From Psilocybe azurescens (Eukaryota; Basidiomycota; Agaricomycetes; Agaricales; Agrocybaceae), in assembly GCA_023853785.1 (NCBI GenBank), contig JAJIRX010000679.1, forward strand, positions 1 through 62,857: a DNA stretch of 62,857 nt, written 5' to 3'. Every line of letters begins with the position of its first letter. Position 1 is the stretch's first letter. Below the pieces are notes generated by a model, which worked only from the letters and a program-made list of their open reading frames with translations, was not told the DNA's origin and ran no database searches. Shown piece by piece: positions 20,688-33,624 of this stretch. The position numbers and the translations under genes are program-made.

Positions 20688-22733
20688 TGACTCAGACACG
20701 AAAATCTGCTGCTAAATCCAATGCTTCTGGGCCCATCAAATACAACGCAAGCCTCACAAAAAAATACATCTAATTCAAGAGCGGCCAAATCTACTTCTAA
20801 GGCCTCCAGTTCATCAAAGAAAAACTCCACAACAGGTAAGCAGGATACTATTAAAAGTCTTCTATGCTCTTATTATTTATTACAATATTACCAATATTGT
20901 GATTAATAGCAGCAACAATATCTAATGACGCTTCGGGTGTAGAGACACTATCTGCAGAGAATATAGCTATTCTTAAGCTTTTTCAGCAACAAATGATTAA
21001 GCAAAGAAGACTTCCCAGGAGAAAGAAGATGCAGGGCGAAGTTTTTTATACACTGTCAATCGTCACACTGACAAACAATAACACTTATAGCTATACGAGA
21101 GCGTAATCTTGTTCTTATGAACCAAGAAAAGCTCAATGAAGATGAAGAAGAAAACACAGATGAGCCTCCTTCCAAGAGACAACGAACTAGCAGAAATGCT
21201 GTTCTCAGTGACGATGAACTTGAAATGGTCAATACACTGAAGTCTTTTCCATTGCTACAAGACGAAGAGCCAGGCGAAGAAGTAGAAATTTTTGAAGAAG
21301 ATCAAGGTGCAGGCATTCGTAAAGACGCAGATGATAGTGACACCGGAGATGCTGATGTGGAGGTGATTTCATTGGATAATAATATTAGAAATGAGGAAAG
21401 CAATTGGATGGAAGGACGGTTTGAGGATAATGGGGTACGATTTCATTTCTCTATTCCAGAAGCAGCTAACAGCTCTTATTTGTGCTATTTAGATGTTGGT
21501 TGTCGATGAAGATGCGAAATCTATTGTTACGTCTGCCTCTAAAATGTTCTCTCGTTCATCAAGATCAGCTACTCCTGGGGCAGCAGGGAGAATCACAGCT
21601 GGAAGATCAACCAAGGTTACAGAGAGTGATTTTTCAGAATCTGTCAGAAATCTGGCAGTCGCAGCTAAAGTCACATGTTCGATTTGCTCTGATTTATGAT
21701 ACTCCCTTTCCTTCTTCAAACAAATTGGGGCGCATGGAATTTGCATGGAATGTTATTACTGAAACTTCAAAAATCAGTGGTAACACCGATTTTGCTTCTG
21801 CTCTTAGAGACGCTTCAAGCAACCCCAGAGTCAAGAAAGACATAATAGCATTTGTAAGCATCTCTACGTAAATGAGACAAATCTTAATTTTTTCATTTTT
21901 TCAATAGACCATGTATGGACGTGCCGCCCTTATCAGCAATATCATCACCAAAGCAAGAGAGCGTGTAAAAGCACATTATAATCTCAGTGGAGACCCTAAT
22001 ACAATCTCTGAAGACGTTAAATGGTTATTAGAAAAAGCTCATTTCATTTATGGCGATCTTAATATCAAGGTATATTTTAATTAAAAGTCAATTTCCATTA
22101 ATACTCATAATCTTATTATATAGGAACGAGCTTTCAACGAATACAAGCCATTCTTCAATGAGCTCATTATTGATCTTATTGAGTGTCAATGGTTTCCCTC
22201 TTCATCTCGTGCAAAGTCCGATGGCGAAACTACTGCCCAAATTTTAAAGGATAATTCTTTGCCAACTTCTATTATTTTTCTTGTGGCTACTGCAGTGGGT
22301 GCCACATCACTCTCACGTACAGACATTTACTTTTTTTTCTTCAAGGTCGATCATGCATTGAAAGAATGGGCAAATGGACATAAAGCTATCAATATTCCTT
22401 TTCTGAAGACGCCTCTAAACAGATGTTTGTTATTATTTCTTGCTTTTATTTGCTGGCTGTATATGTCTGATTTTATATACATTTCTAAAGCTATTTACGA
22501 CACCAGGAAAACTGGAATTTAATGGAAAAAATACCAAAGTTTGGGCGTCGTATTGTAAAAATACAATTCTCAAAAAATCATGTAATTTTTCTCCTTCTCA
22601 GATCGTCTGATACTAATACTATATATCTAGAAAAAACTACACCAATATTAGAGGTGCTTCTAGTGATGTTATTGATCTTAATTTCAATGAATTGGATAGA
22701 ATTGCAGAAGAAGCGATGTCAGCTGAAAGCTAG
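20688..22733 (+). CDS. DUF6532-like protein, transposon-associated
   Basis: A start at 20,688 reads MTQTRKSAAKSNASG, then Ser/Lys-rich sequence, an intron at about 20,835-20,910, ISNDASGVETLSAENIAIL, an acidic stretch (LNEDEEENTDEPPSKRQRT) and a folded region: FAWNVITETSKISGNTDFAS, FTMYGRAALISNIITKARER, VKAHYNLSGDPNTISEDVKW, LLEKAHFIYGDLNIKERAFN, IDLIECQWFPSSSRAKSDGE, DHALKEWANGHKAINIPF and SDVIDLNFNELDRIAEEAMS before the stop at 22,731. The core resembles DUF6532, a fungal domain of unknown function common near KDZ and other basidiomycete transposons. Several short introns end in AG as expected. Single-base slips occur near 20,730 and 22,405. Role unknown; the basic/acidic N-terminus suggests a nuclear or DNA-associated protein. 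Confidence 0.6.
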
Positions 22734-24050
22734 ATTTTTTTTTGATATTGCTTCTAGCGCTAGTCTCTTTTTCTATGCTTGGGTACACTTATTATAGTTC
22801 AACTCTCTTGGTACTGCTACAGACTGCTGTAAAGCCATTTAAATAATTGTTCAACATTTTTAATTGTTTTATACAGTTTAATATAGGTTTAAAAGTCTGT
22901 GCCTCAACTTAAATTGCTATAAAAATCTTCAATTCACATCGTTTAATTCAGATTGGCTTGGATTATAGTTAAAACATTTTACAACTACTTTATAACACTT
23001 TTACATGCTTTTGCATGTTTCTGGTGGAACTGCCACAGCCTATGTTGCATTGGTAGTTCTATAAATTGATTTGAAGGCCCTTGAGATTGCTTAAAATATT
23101 ATAAAATGCTTTGAAATAGCATTATATCGCTTTGGAATACTTTGAATGAGCTTTGAAATAGCATTATATCGCTTTGGAATACTTTGAATGAGCTTTGACA
23201 AGCTTTGACACGCTCTGAGAGTCCAACAAGATTCTTTAAGTATCAAATTCTATGGTAACTTTGCTTTGGGAATGCTTTAGATATCTTTGTATCTTTTTTC
23301 TTTGGTGTCTCTAGAGATACCTAACTCAACCTGTATATACTTAGGTATAATAACTATTTTCCTGATGCCCATTTTCTATTGCATCCTGATCACAACAATG
23401 CTTCTTGAAGCACTTGCTACTGCGAGCTACCCATGAGAAGAATCAACCATCCTGAGATTCATCCCCTCTGTCTCCAATCAGGAATGGTACCTCAAAGAAG
23501 GAATGCATCTATTAGTTAATAGGCATGCCATCTCACAATGCTTTGAGGGCTTCAAGGCAATGGTAGTGCATCTCCTGTGTCATGGCGTGAAAAAATGCTG
23601 TATCTCATATGTTATTCAAGAATTGAATGGTGATGCTTGTAAACCAAAACTGAAGGGAAAGCGGTTCTATTGGTAGACTGCCGTTAAATATGATATTATT
23701 ACTGTCATGCAGTACTGTGTTATGAGGCCCATTTAAAAATTGTTCTTTAATCTGGGCCTCTGAGAACATTAGAGTAGCATACCATCGTCGTATTTACAGT
23801 TTATGGCTGCCAATATGCAGCCACCATTACTGTACTGTGAGCCTCAAAGAACACCTCTTTTTGCAACGACTGTGATGAACACGTTTTCAGGTCTCTGTGA
23901 TAGTTTCTAGATATTTATATTTCATCCCTAGCACAAATCACAGGTATATGCACCTCATATACTCCTCGCACATAATCTTCTTCAAGCATATCAGCACAGA
24001 AAATTGCGTGCCGATAATGAGGGCACCGTGTTCTTAGCACATCCTAAAAG
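22734..24050. other. AT-rich spacer
   Basis: No gene is assigned. A stop-poor stretch at about 23,455-23,735 (plus) reads LRFIPSVSNQEWYLKEGMHL and RFYWTAVKYDI-like sequence with one stop, without a start or a recognised family. Confidence 0.35.
23108..23191 (+). repeat. 42-bp tandem duplication
   Basis: Two identical units beginning GCTTTGAAATAGCATTATAT at 23,108 and 23,150, followed by shorter GCTTTGA echoes. Confidence 0.9.
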
Positions 24051-24999
24051 ATCATGCACCAAGATACTTTTGTACCTGGTGTACATAGATCGACAAAAAT
24101 ACTACAAGAAGAGGGATGAGTTGGTATTGGATCAAAATTAGACAGACACCAACCGTTCTATCCTCTACTCTCATCCTCCGTCTGCTTGCAATTCCAAAAT
24201 TCAAGGTTGCTTTTTGTTTGCCTAATCTAATGCAGGCATCCAGCTCTATATGATATTCTATCCTCGAGAAATCGATCCCACACAACGGGATTAGGAGGAC
24301 GCAGTGTTAAATTGATGCATGCCCAGTCGGCATGCTAGATATGTGTTGTCGGATGGGAAGTTAGCTGAATTAAGCCATTGTAGGTGTATGTATCGAGGCA
24401 GAGGGATTAGAAAGAGGAGGCCGGAAGCACAGATCATCCGACAGCTGGAATTCCGAGTTGTGGATGTTTCGTATGCCATGACCTTTGAGTACTTGAGTGT
24501 TGGTTTATACTTTATACATTATCGCAATCCAAAAATGACATTACTCAAATACGCTGGTGATCCTGTTGGCAATAAGATGTGTCGGTGAGACATGTGGGAT
24601 GCAGTCAGCAAGCAAAGCCCTTTACTTGACAGTCTAAGAATATGATGACTAGATAGATTTACTTGGTGTTTACTATTAGAAGGATGTGCAGAAATTGACA
24701 ATCGCGGGAGGGAGAAGTTTGGATGTGTCCAGGGCTTTTGATCACGTTTCAACCTCCCCTAAACATTGTCAGACGATCACTCTGACATGCAATACCGTCC
24801 GTTGGGTCGGTGCCACATTTATCGGAACCAGGGGATGGGTGGTATTCAATGTACATTTGTTTCTTTTTGTTCCATTTTACTTTCCTATATCTCTCAACAG
24901 GATGGGCTGAGGGTATACCAGGCCAAGCAGCTCTGTAACAAGGCCATCCTTTTGGAATCCCATCATTTTTTCTTTCATCCTTGTCCTCCTCGACTGACA

Positions 25000-25886
25000 C
25001 TGTCAATGTATAAATGCTTCTGGAGCATTTGAAGAGTTTGATACACGACCACCTGAAGCTTTTCAGCAGCAGCGCTATCAATTGCAATCCACTTCCCCAC
25101 CCTAAAACACCTCTGTGCCCTTTAAATGACACTTGGACACCGAAGCACATTGTTCTCACAAGCCTGCGCATGAAGATGGGAAGGCAGACGAGCTCAAATA
25201 TTTTGCCTGGGAGAGGCTTGGGTTTTTGATAGCAAATTGCTGAGTAGACAACATGTGGAGGTGTGGAAAGGTTCATTTGTGGTCTTTTTCATTTTTATTG
25301 GACGGACAAATGGTTTTTTTCTTATTCTTTTCTTAGTCCTTGCTGTCTATCTATAAAGCCGTTTGGAGCCTTATAAGGGCCTCATATACGACCAGCCTCA
25401 CCTTTTCAGCAGAGATGGCAACACTGCCACACACATCCCACCTCACACACACATATCCCACCTCACACACTCCATCCCACCCGATCCATCCATTCATCCA
25501 TGCCACCCACCTCAACAATCGCTACATCCACCCCACAACACTCAGCACACCACACCATGCCCTCACCCGTGCCCTTTGTGCAGCTCCTCCGGCAGCAATC
25601 CAACTTTCTGCCTTCTACTGCCCTCCTCCCAACTCTCCACCTGTATCCGCTGAATGACACCTGGGCGCTGAAGCATGTCACCCTCACAAACTTGCACGCC
25701 AAGATTAGGCAGCAGGCGAGATCAAAGATGGTGTCTGGGGAGCAGAGTGGGTTTTTTGATGGTAAAGTGTTGTGCAGGCAACATGCGGAGGTGTGGGAGG
25801 AGGGTGGAAAGGTGCATTGTGATCTTTTTTCTTTTTTTGGTGGTCTGATGTATGAATTTTTTTGTAAATTTATATTAAGGGCATAA
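25000..25886 (+). pseudogene. duplicated ORF remnant, unknown family
   Basis: Two diverged direct copies (about 25,000-25,310 and 25,345-25,850) encode related peptides: LCPLNDTWTPKHIVLTSLRM in the first and LYPLNDTWALKHVTLTNLHA in the second, each preceded by GPLIYD/SLIHDH-like sequence and followed by AEVWEEGGKVHCDL in the second copy. Copy 1 is closed by stops. The second copy contains an inserted (CA)n/Pro-His-rich stretch (THPTSHTPSHP). No domain is recognised. The conservation of PLNDTW-x-x-KH suggests a protein-coding ancestor. Confidence 0.4.
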
Positions 25887-26499
25887 AGAGTCCGAATGGA
25901 ACTTTTATCTACAGCGAGAGGACGAGCAATGAGGACACAAGGCGGATCCTTTCGAGACCAAGAACGATAATGTCATTGTACATCCTTCCTTCCCTCCCCT
26001 CCTTCTCCCTCCTTTTCATTCTGTCGCCCTGCTCACCACTCCCTCTTTGATAGGAGTTTGGCATCGACATCTCTGGCAGGGACAACAAAACAATCATCCA
26101 CCACAAAGTTGCTGCGCACGTCATGTGCATGTTCACTGAGCAAGATGCACAAGTCGCTGCCTGAGCAAAGCAGCATTACACATAGGGAAGTTACATTGTA
26201 GCGAGTGACTCGGTCCATAGAACGCATACAATGTATACGAGTCACTCGGTGCCAATGAATTCTATGGAAGCTGGCCGTAATTAGTATAGTAGATATAATA
26301 TACAATGTAGTGATTGAGTAAGTACTGTGAATTCACATGTATAAGCAGAGTGTTACCCACATTCAGCTGCAGCCATTCATATTTTAGGGTTGGCCCCGAG
26401 AATATCGGCCACATGCTGACTGAAATGGTGCTTAGTATTGCATTGGGACATTTATCAAATTGAGTAGTGCAAATAAATGGTTAAACAAATATATCGCAA

Positions 26500-28560
26500 A
26501 TGAATATGAGGTAATTAATGGCTTTGCAGTCGCATAAACTCGGCCCGGCCTGACCAATGCCACAGACCGGTCATAGCCGACCATTCAATGAGCCAAAATA
26601 CAGAATATGGAGACCAATGAATGAAATTTAACATTAGAAGAAATGAACTAGAGCTGAATATGAGGTGATTAATGGCTTTGCAGTCGCATAAACTCGGCCC
26701 CGGCTCGACCGATGCCACAGACAGGTCATAGCCAACAAATTCAGTAAGCAAAAATGCAGAATATGTAGAGCAAAGGTTGAAGCTTAACATTAGAAAAAAT
26801 GAATTAGAGCTGGATACAATGTAGATAATGGCTCTGCAGTCGCATACATTCGGCCCCGGCTTGACCTATGCTACTGACCGGTCACAGCCGACCATTCAGT
26901 GAGCCAAAATACAGAATATGGAGACCAAAGAATGAAATTTAACATTAGAAGAAATAAACTAGAGCTGAATATGAGGTGATTAATGGCTTTGCAGTCGCAT
27001 AAACTTCGGCCCGGCTCGACCGATTCCACAGACAGGTCATAGCCAACAAATCCAGTAAGCAAGAATACAGAATATGGAGAGCAAAGATTGAAGCTTAACA
27101 TTAGAAAAAAATGAATTAGAGCTGGATACAATGTAGATAATGGCTCTGCAGTCGCATACACTCGGCCCGGCCTGACCGATGCTACTGACCGGTCATAGCC
27201 GACCATTCAGTGAGCCAAAATACAAAATATAGAGACCAAAGGATAAAATTTAACATTAGAGCAAATAAACTAGAGCTGGATATGAGGTAGTCAATGGCTC
27301 TGCAGTCGCATAAACTCGGCCCCGGCCTGACCGATGCTACAGACCGGTCATAGCCGACCATTCAGTGAACCAAAATACAAAATATGGACACTAAAAACTG
27401 AAACTTAACAGTAGAAAAAATAAACTAGAGCTGTATATGAGGTAGTTAATGATTCTGCAGTCGCATAAACTCGGCCCCAGCCTGACCGATGCTACAGACC
27501 GGTCATAGCCGACCATTCAATGAGCCAAAATATAGAATATTGAGACAAATAAATGAATGTAAACATTAGGCAAAATAAACTAGAGCTGGATATGTGGTGG
27601 TTAATGTCTCTGCAGTCACATAAACTCGGCCCCGGCCTGACCAATGCTATAGACGGGTCATAGCCGATCATTCAATGAGCCAAAAGACGGAATATTGAGA
27701 CAAACAGACGTAAGTTGATGGCTGAAAAATAAATTGTAGCTGATTATGAGGTTGTTAATGTCTCTGCAGTCGCATAAACTCGGCCCCGGCCTAACCGATG
27801 CTACTGACTGGTCATAGCCGATCATTCCGTGAGCCAAAATACAGAATATGGAGACCAAAGAATGAAACTTAACATTGGAAAAAATAAACTAGAGCTGGAT
27901 ATGTGGTGGTTAATGTCTCTGCAGTTGCATAAATTCAGCCCCGACCCAACCAATGCTGGATGCCAGTCAAATTTGACCATTCAGTGAACAAAATACTGTA
28001 TATTGAGACAAATGGATGAAGTTTAATAGCAGAAAACATAAATTGGAGCTGAATATGAAGTGGATAATGGCTCTCTGCAGTTGCTCAAACTTTGCCTCAG
28101 CTTTTCCAATGATACAAGTTGGGCAAAGCCAACCATTCAGTGAGCTGGAAATACCGAATGTTTAAATAAATAGATGAAAGTGCATAGCTGGATAAATAAA
28201 TGGAAACTGAATATGTAGTAATCAATGGCTCTGCGGTCACCTCGGCTTGACTCTAGCATAGCAGATGGTACAGGGCAGTCCAAGCCAACCATTCAGTCTG
28301 CCAGAATACTGAATTTTGAGGTAAAATACTAAATACTGAGACAAATGGATCATAGTGAATAGAAGCAAAAATAAATTGGAGCTGAATATGAAGTCATTAA
28401 TGGCTTTGCAGTCTCAACAGGTTGTTCTCGTTTTAGCTGATGTGACTGGTTGGGCCAAACTGACCATTCATTCATCTGAAATACAGAATATCGACAAGAA
28501 TGAATGTCAATAAATGCCTGCAGAAATAAATTGGGGCAGAATATGAAGTGATCCATTGTT
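26500..28560 (-). repeat. left array, about 13 units of ~155 bp
   Basis: Each unit contains TGCAGTCGCATAAACTCGGC, GACCGGTCATAGCCGACCAT, TCAGTGAGCCAAAATACAGA and AACATTAGAA. The TGCAGTCGCAT marker recurs near 26,525, 26,677, 26,836, 26,990, 27,150, 27,302, 27,457, 27,611, 27,766, 27,921, 28,076, 28,230 and 28,407. Units decay toward the element centre. Confidence 0.9.
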
Positions 28561-28599
28561 TTATAGTTGCATCAGCTTGTCCCCATTCTGGCCAACCAC

Positions 28600-29780
28600 A
28601 CAGTCTTAAAAATCCATTCACTCATTTAGGTTAAATACACCATATTGACAGGAATGGATGAAAGTGATCTATTTATCTAAATGATTGAACTCTAGTGAAT
28701 TGAGCTGCCACTTTCTGCCACACAAGATCACCACTGGTTTTTACTGCAGTATTGTTTATCTATTTCTCCCCTTAAATCATCCAAACTTGGACTGCTTTAA
28801 AGCATTTCTTACTCACTATACATTAGTTTAATTTGGCTCAAAATCAATGACTTCATAAAATATTCAGTTGTTCTGAGGGCTTGTCAGGAATAAATTTGCA
28901 AGCTTATTAGCTAGGAATGTGTAAGTTCAATTTAGATCTGTTCTTTCAATTTTCATGGCACAGAAAAGTGTGTTAATGAGCTTTGTATTGAGATTACTTT
29001 GAATATAATTTAAATATTTATCTAATGGGTGGCAAGTTGCCAGATATTCTACATGTTCATATTCAGATTCAATGTATATTTTTGGTCATTTACTTGCATC
29101 CATCCATATCAATATGCAGTATTTGATCTGAAATAATAGTCTACATGGCCCAAACTGTGCTCTCATCCTGCCTGGTGCAAAGCTGAGAGAGCCGCAGAGC
29201 ATTTATAAACTTTATATTCAGCTGCAACACATTTGTTCAGCCAGTGAATAAAATCCATTCACGTGAATATTAAATGGTTTGTTGTACTTAATAGTTGGTC
29301 CTTCCTAAACAGTGTAATTGGCCAGGGTAGTAAAGATGAGATAAACTGTCCTGGTTAGGATGAAGTTTTCTCTCTTTTAGGTTGGACTGTATTTACAGTC
29401 AACGGTTCATTTTGCTGAGTGCGTATTCAGCAGGGCGGGGGTTAAAGAGTGTTTGTAATTCCACAATGGTCGGGGTGAGAATGAGAGGTGTGAATTCGGG
29501 AGCGACGGAACATTGATGACAGAAGGAAAGTGGAAGTGAAGAGAGACGAGTAATGATGAAATGTGAGCGGTTTGAGAATTAGAGTAGACCTTTGACAATA
29601 TGATGAGAACCATGTGATGTGCAGATGGGTAGATGGATTTGATGGAAGCCAAGAGCGGGAGTGATTGGGATTGATACACCGGATGTTTCTGTTTTTGGTT
29701 TCATGACGGTTTTGAGTGTTTTCGCATGATGTTGCGATATGATGTCTTCCGTCCCGAGACAGAACAAAGGTTCTACAGTA
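28600..29780. other. central region of the foldback element, no gene
   Basis: AT-rich. A minus-strand frame 29,407-29,833 is Ser/His/Pro-rich (SLLVSLHFHFPSVINVPSLP) and resembles no transposase. Confidence 0.5.
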
Positions 29781-29789
29781 GTATCAAGT

Positions 29790-31215
29790 GGATGTGGCTG
29801 GAGAGCCATTAACCACCTCATAATCAGCTCCAATTTATTTTTCAGCCATTAACTTGCATCTGTTTGTCTCAATATTATGTCTTTTGGCTCATTGAATGGT
29901 TAGCTATGACCGGTCTATAGCATCGGTCAGGGCGGGGGCCAATTTTATGCGACTGCAGAGCCATTAACTACCTTATATCCAGCTCTAGTTTATCTGTTCT
30001 AATGCTAAATTTTATCCTTTGGTCTCCATATTCTGTATTTTGGCTCACTTAATAGTCAGCTATGACCGGTCTGTAGCATCAGTCAGGCTGGGGCCGAGTT
30101 TATGCGACTGCAGAGCCATTAACTACCTCATATACAGCTGTATTTTATTTGTTCTAATGTTAAATTTTATGCTTTGGTCTCCGTATTCTGTCTTTTATCT
30201 CACTGAATGGTTGGCTATGACTGGTCTGAGCATTGGTCAGGCCGGGGCCGAGTTTATCACGACTGCAAAGACATTAACTACCTCATATCCAGCTCTATTT
30301 TATTTATTCTAATGTTAAATTTTATGCTTTGGTCTCCGTGATTCTGTTATTTATCTCACTGAATGGTTGGCTATGGCCGGTCTGTAGCATCGGTCAGGTT
30401 GGGGCCGATTTTATGCGACTGCAGAGACATTAACTACCTCATATCCAGCTCTATTTTATTTGTTCTAATGTTAAATTTTATGCTTTGGTCTCCGTGATTC
30501 TGTCTTTTATCTCACTGAATGGTTGGCTATGGGTGGTCTGTAGCATCGGTCAGGTCGGGGCCGAGTTTATACAACTGGAGAGACATTAACTACCTCATAT
30601 CCAGCTCTATTTTATTTATTCTCATGTTAAATTTTATGCTTTTGTCTCCGTATTCTGTATTTTGGCTCACTAAATGGTCGGCTATGACTGGTCTGTAGCA
30701 TTGGTCAGGCCGGGGCCGAGTTTATACGACTGCAGAGACATTAACTACCTCATATCCAGCTCTATTTTATTTATTCTAATGTTAAATTTTATGCTTTGGT
30801 CTCCATATTCTATCTTTTAGCTCACTGAATGGTCGGCTATGACCGGTCTGTAGCATCGGTCAGATCGGGGCCGAGTTTATGCGACTGCAGAGACATTAAC
30901 CACCTTATATCCAGCTCTCGTTTATTTTGCCTAATGTTTATATTCATTCATTTGTCTCAATATTCTATATTTTGGCTCACTGAATGGTCGGCTATGACCG
31001 GTCTGTAGCATCGGTTAGGTCGGGGCCGAGTTTATGCGACTGCAGAGACATTAACCACCTCATATCCAGTTCTAATTTATTTTTATAATGTCAAGTTTCA
31101 TTCTTTGGTCTCCATATTCTGTATTTTGGCTCACTGAATGGTCAGCTATGACCAGTCTGTAGCATTGGTCAGGCCGGGGCCGAGTTTATTCGGCTGCAAA
31201 GCCATTAATTACTTC
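29790..31215 (+). repeat. right array, about 9 inverted units of ~155 bp
   Basis: Same unit as the left array in opposite orientation (TATGCGACTGCAGAGCCATT, GGCTCACTGAATGGTCGGCT), markers near 29,955, 30,108, 30,262, 30,418, 30,572, 30,728, 30,885, 31,040 and 31,190. Confidence 0.9.
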
Positions 31216-31548
31216 ATATTCATTTGCAATATATTTGTTTGACCATTTATTTGCACTACTTAATTTGGTAAATACCCCAATGCAATACTCAGTACTATTT
31301 CAGTCAGCATGTGGCCGATATCCTCGGGGCCGACCTTAAAATATGAGCGGCTGCAGCTGAATTTGGGTAACACTGTGCTTATACATGTGAGTGCACAGTA
31401 CTTATTCAATCACTACATTATATTATATCTATTATACTAATTACGGCCAGCTTCCATAGAATTCATTGACACTGAGTGACTCATATACATTGTATGTGTT
31501 CTATGGACCGAGTCACTTGCTACAATGTAACTTCCTATGTGAGCATTA

Positions 31549-33033
31549 GCGGCAGCACTAGAAGATGCATGCTGGCTTACAGGCGGGGGTTGCATGGGCA
31601 CTGGGCGGTGTTGGAGGCATGGGCGTTGGTGAGTAGCCGCAGTGTGATTGACAGTTTGGGAGGGCTGAACAGCGGTGTCAATTGGCTAGGCAGCGGCAAG
31701 GAGTCAATGGCGTGCCCAGCAGTAGACCCAGCAGAACTTCCCTTCACCACACGCCTGGTCCCAAGTGCAAGATCAAGCCTGGTCCCAGCAACAAGCCGTC
31801 CCCAGCTGGCCCAGGGCCTTGGCAGAATGGGCGGCATGGGCTCAGGCCCCTGGGCCCAACATTTGATGTGATTCTGAGCAGCCTGCAGGGCAAGGTGCAG
31901 AAGAGCTCAGAGACAGGGGCAAGTTGGGGGTTTGATGGGGTCAATGGGTGAGGTGGAGGATATTTTTGTGGACGGGGTGAATTTTTTCTTTTTTTTGGGA
32001 CAGGATTTAGTTTTGGATTTGCGCAAAATACGCTTTGAGTATTTTTTCCACGCTATCTGTCCTTTGTCCCAACTCATATGCTGAGAATGTTCTCTTTTTT
32101 ATTCTACTTGTAGCCCCGTCTCCTGGTCGTTCCTGGCGTATCTCCTGCCTGTGCGTGCTCTGCCGCCAGATGTAGTGCAGCCGCCTCTGCCTTCTCAGCC
32201 TGCTGCTGCTGCTCCACCCGCCGCTGCAGGAGGTACAGAAGAAGGATTGCCTACGGCACCTGTCGCTGTGCCAACTGAAATTTTGGCAGAGGAGAGGTCG
32301 CAGGAGACAGAGATAGGGAGTCCAAGTCTGAGGCGGATGTCGAGGCTGAAGTTGAGCACCAGGAGCAGTGCCACGCAGACACGGACTGCAAAGGAGGAGG
32401 CACAGTGCATGAAAGGAGCCACAACACCGACGGTGGCAGCATTCTCAAGAAAGAGATCATGCAGCTCACGCTGCAGGTGCCAAGTGTCGTTGCACTGATG
32501 GGGGCGCTGGAGCAGTAGCATGCGCTTGTGCAGAGTACAATTTGTGGGTTGGAGCACAAGATGGAGGGAGCTGGAGGGGGTTGTTGAGAGGTGCTGTGGC
32601 TGTAGCTGCTCCAGCCTCCTCTGCTGCCAATGCTTCTTCAACCTTTGCTGCCAACACCACCAAGACCTAACCGGAGTCAGAGCTGAGAGCGTGGGGAAGC
32701 CCCAAGCATGACAACAAAAATTCCCTCACACACCCCTCGCCAACAAGATGCAGTTCTGTAAAAAGGAGGTCAAGGGCCAATGGAGCGTGGTGCGCAAGAA
32801 GTGGGCGGATGAGTGGGCGTGGGAAGAGTGGGAGGCGCAGGTGCGGGTGGTGGGATTTGGGTTGGAGGGGCAGGTTAGTGACCCGCCAAGTTTGTGCTCA
32901 CAGAGTTCAGGCTTGGACTCTGGAAGGTACAAGAGGAGGAAGAAGACGACGGCTGTTGCTGGTATTGGTAGTGGGAGTGGGGGTGCTAGCAAGGGCGAGG
33001 CGATAGTGAGGTGTCAGTGGAGTGTTGATTAGG
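31549..33033 (+). pseudogene. unknown Ala/Gly-rich gene remnant around the foldback insertion
   Basis: GC-rich, coding-like sequence on the plus strand right of the foldback element. Readable parts: KAALAAALEDACWLTGGG across the insertion junction, HHTPGPKCKIKPGPSNKPSP, TFDVILSSLQGKVQKSSETG, then a Pro/Ala-rich stretch (PPLPSQPAAAAPPAAAGGTE), SILKKEIMQLTLQVPSVVAL and GQWSVVRKKWADEWAWEEWE. The left flank of the element ends in HHKVAAHVMCMFTEQDAQVA, which may be the same gene upstream. Frames are interrupted and no family is recognised. GC content is clearly higher than in the surrounding AT-rich DNA. Confidence 0.35.
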
Positions 33034-33458
33034 AGGGAAAGTAATTATTGTAAGGGTGAGAAAGTGTATGGTGTAATTTTGATTTGATTGGTAAAGTATA
33101 ATACAAGGATGAGTAATTGATTAGTGAGAATGAATGATTGGAGCAGGTGTGTGTGATTGATTGATAATGAAGATGAGTTGATTATTAAGTTGAGGGAGAA
33201 AGTTATTAGTAAAGAGTTGATAGAGTGTATTGTGAGTGAATAGGAAGATGGGTAACGTTCACACAGCTGTGGGAAAGTGAGAAAGATGAGAATTTGAAAC
33301 TTAGTAATTGAGAGTTGAATAGATAAAAATAGGGAGTTGGGTTAGTAATTGAGAGGATATTTTTGAGCAGACGTGTGAATTTGATTAGGTATGATAGGTA
33401 TTGATTTTTGTATAAAGGTGATGGAGAGAAAGAGAGTATTGGTAAAGAGAACATAGGA

Positions 33459-33624
33459 CTTGTAGAGATCTTCCAATGTCTCTAATATCACAGAAAAACC
33501 ACTTTCAAATGCAAATTTTATTCTTTGCATTGATATTGGAACAACCCAATATCAATGCAAAGAATGAAAGTTTGCATTTGAGCAGTTTTCTGCAACATTA
33601 GAGACATTGGAAGATCTCTACAAG
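33459..33624. repeat. 166-bp near-perfect hairpin (MITE-like)
   Basis: Arms of about 80 bp: CTTGTAGAGATCTTCCAATG on the left and its complement ending at 33,624, with GCATTGATATTGG / CCAATATCAATGC next to a loop of about 5 bp. No clear target duplication was seen, and no ORF. Confidence 0.85.

Larger units (their letters stand above)
26178..31541. mobile_element. foldback-type DNA element with inverted tandem-repeat arms
   Basis: The ends are inverted copies: CACATAGGGAAGTTACATTG at 26,178 and its near-complement ending CCTATGTG at 31,541. Flanking AGCATTA at 26,171-26,177 and 31,542-31,548 is a 7-bp target-site duplication. Inverted similarity runs in from each end for about 330 bp (including CCATAGAA, AATTACGGCCAGCTTCCATA and GCTGCAG blocks), then into the repeat arrays. 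The centre (28,600-29,780) has no transposase, so the element is non-autonomous. Termini CA..TG and a 7-bp duplication are the same as I find for the KDZ element at 35,960-42,545, suggesting but not proving the same mobilising enzyme. Confidence 0.85.

Noticed and set aside
26515..27858. Minus-strand ORFs repeating ..FSSSFLLMLNF..PYSVFWL..
   Set aside because: They arise from the 155-bp repeat units of the foldback element and recur with the repeat period; there is no sign of selection for protein.
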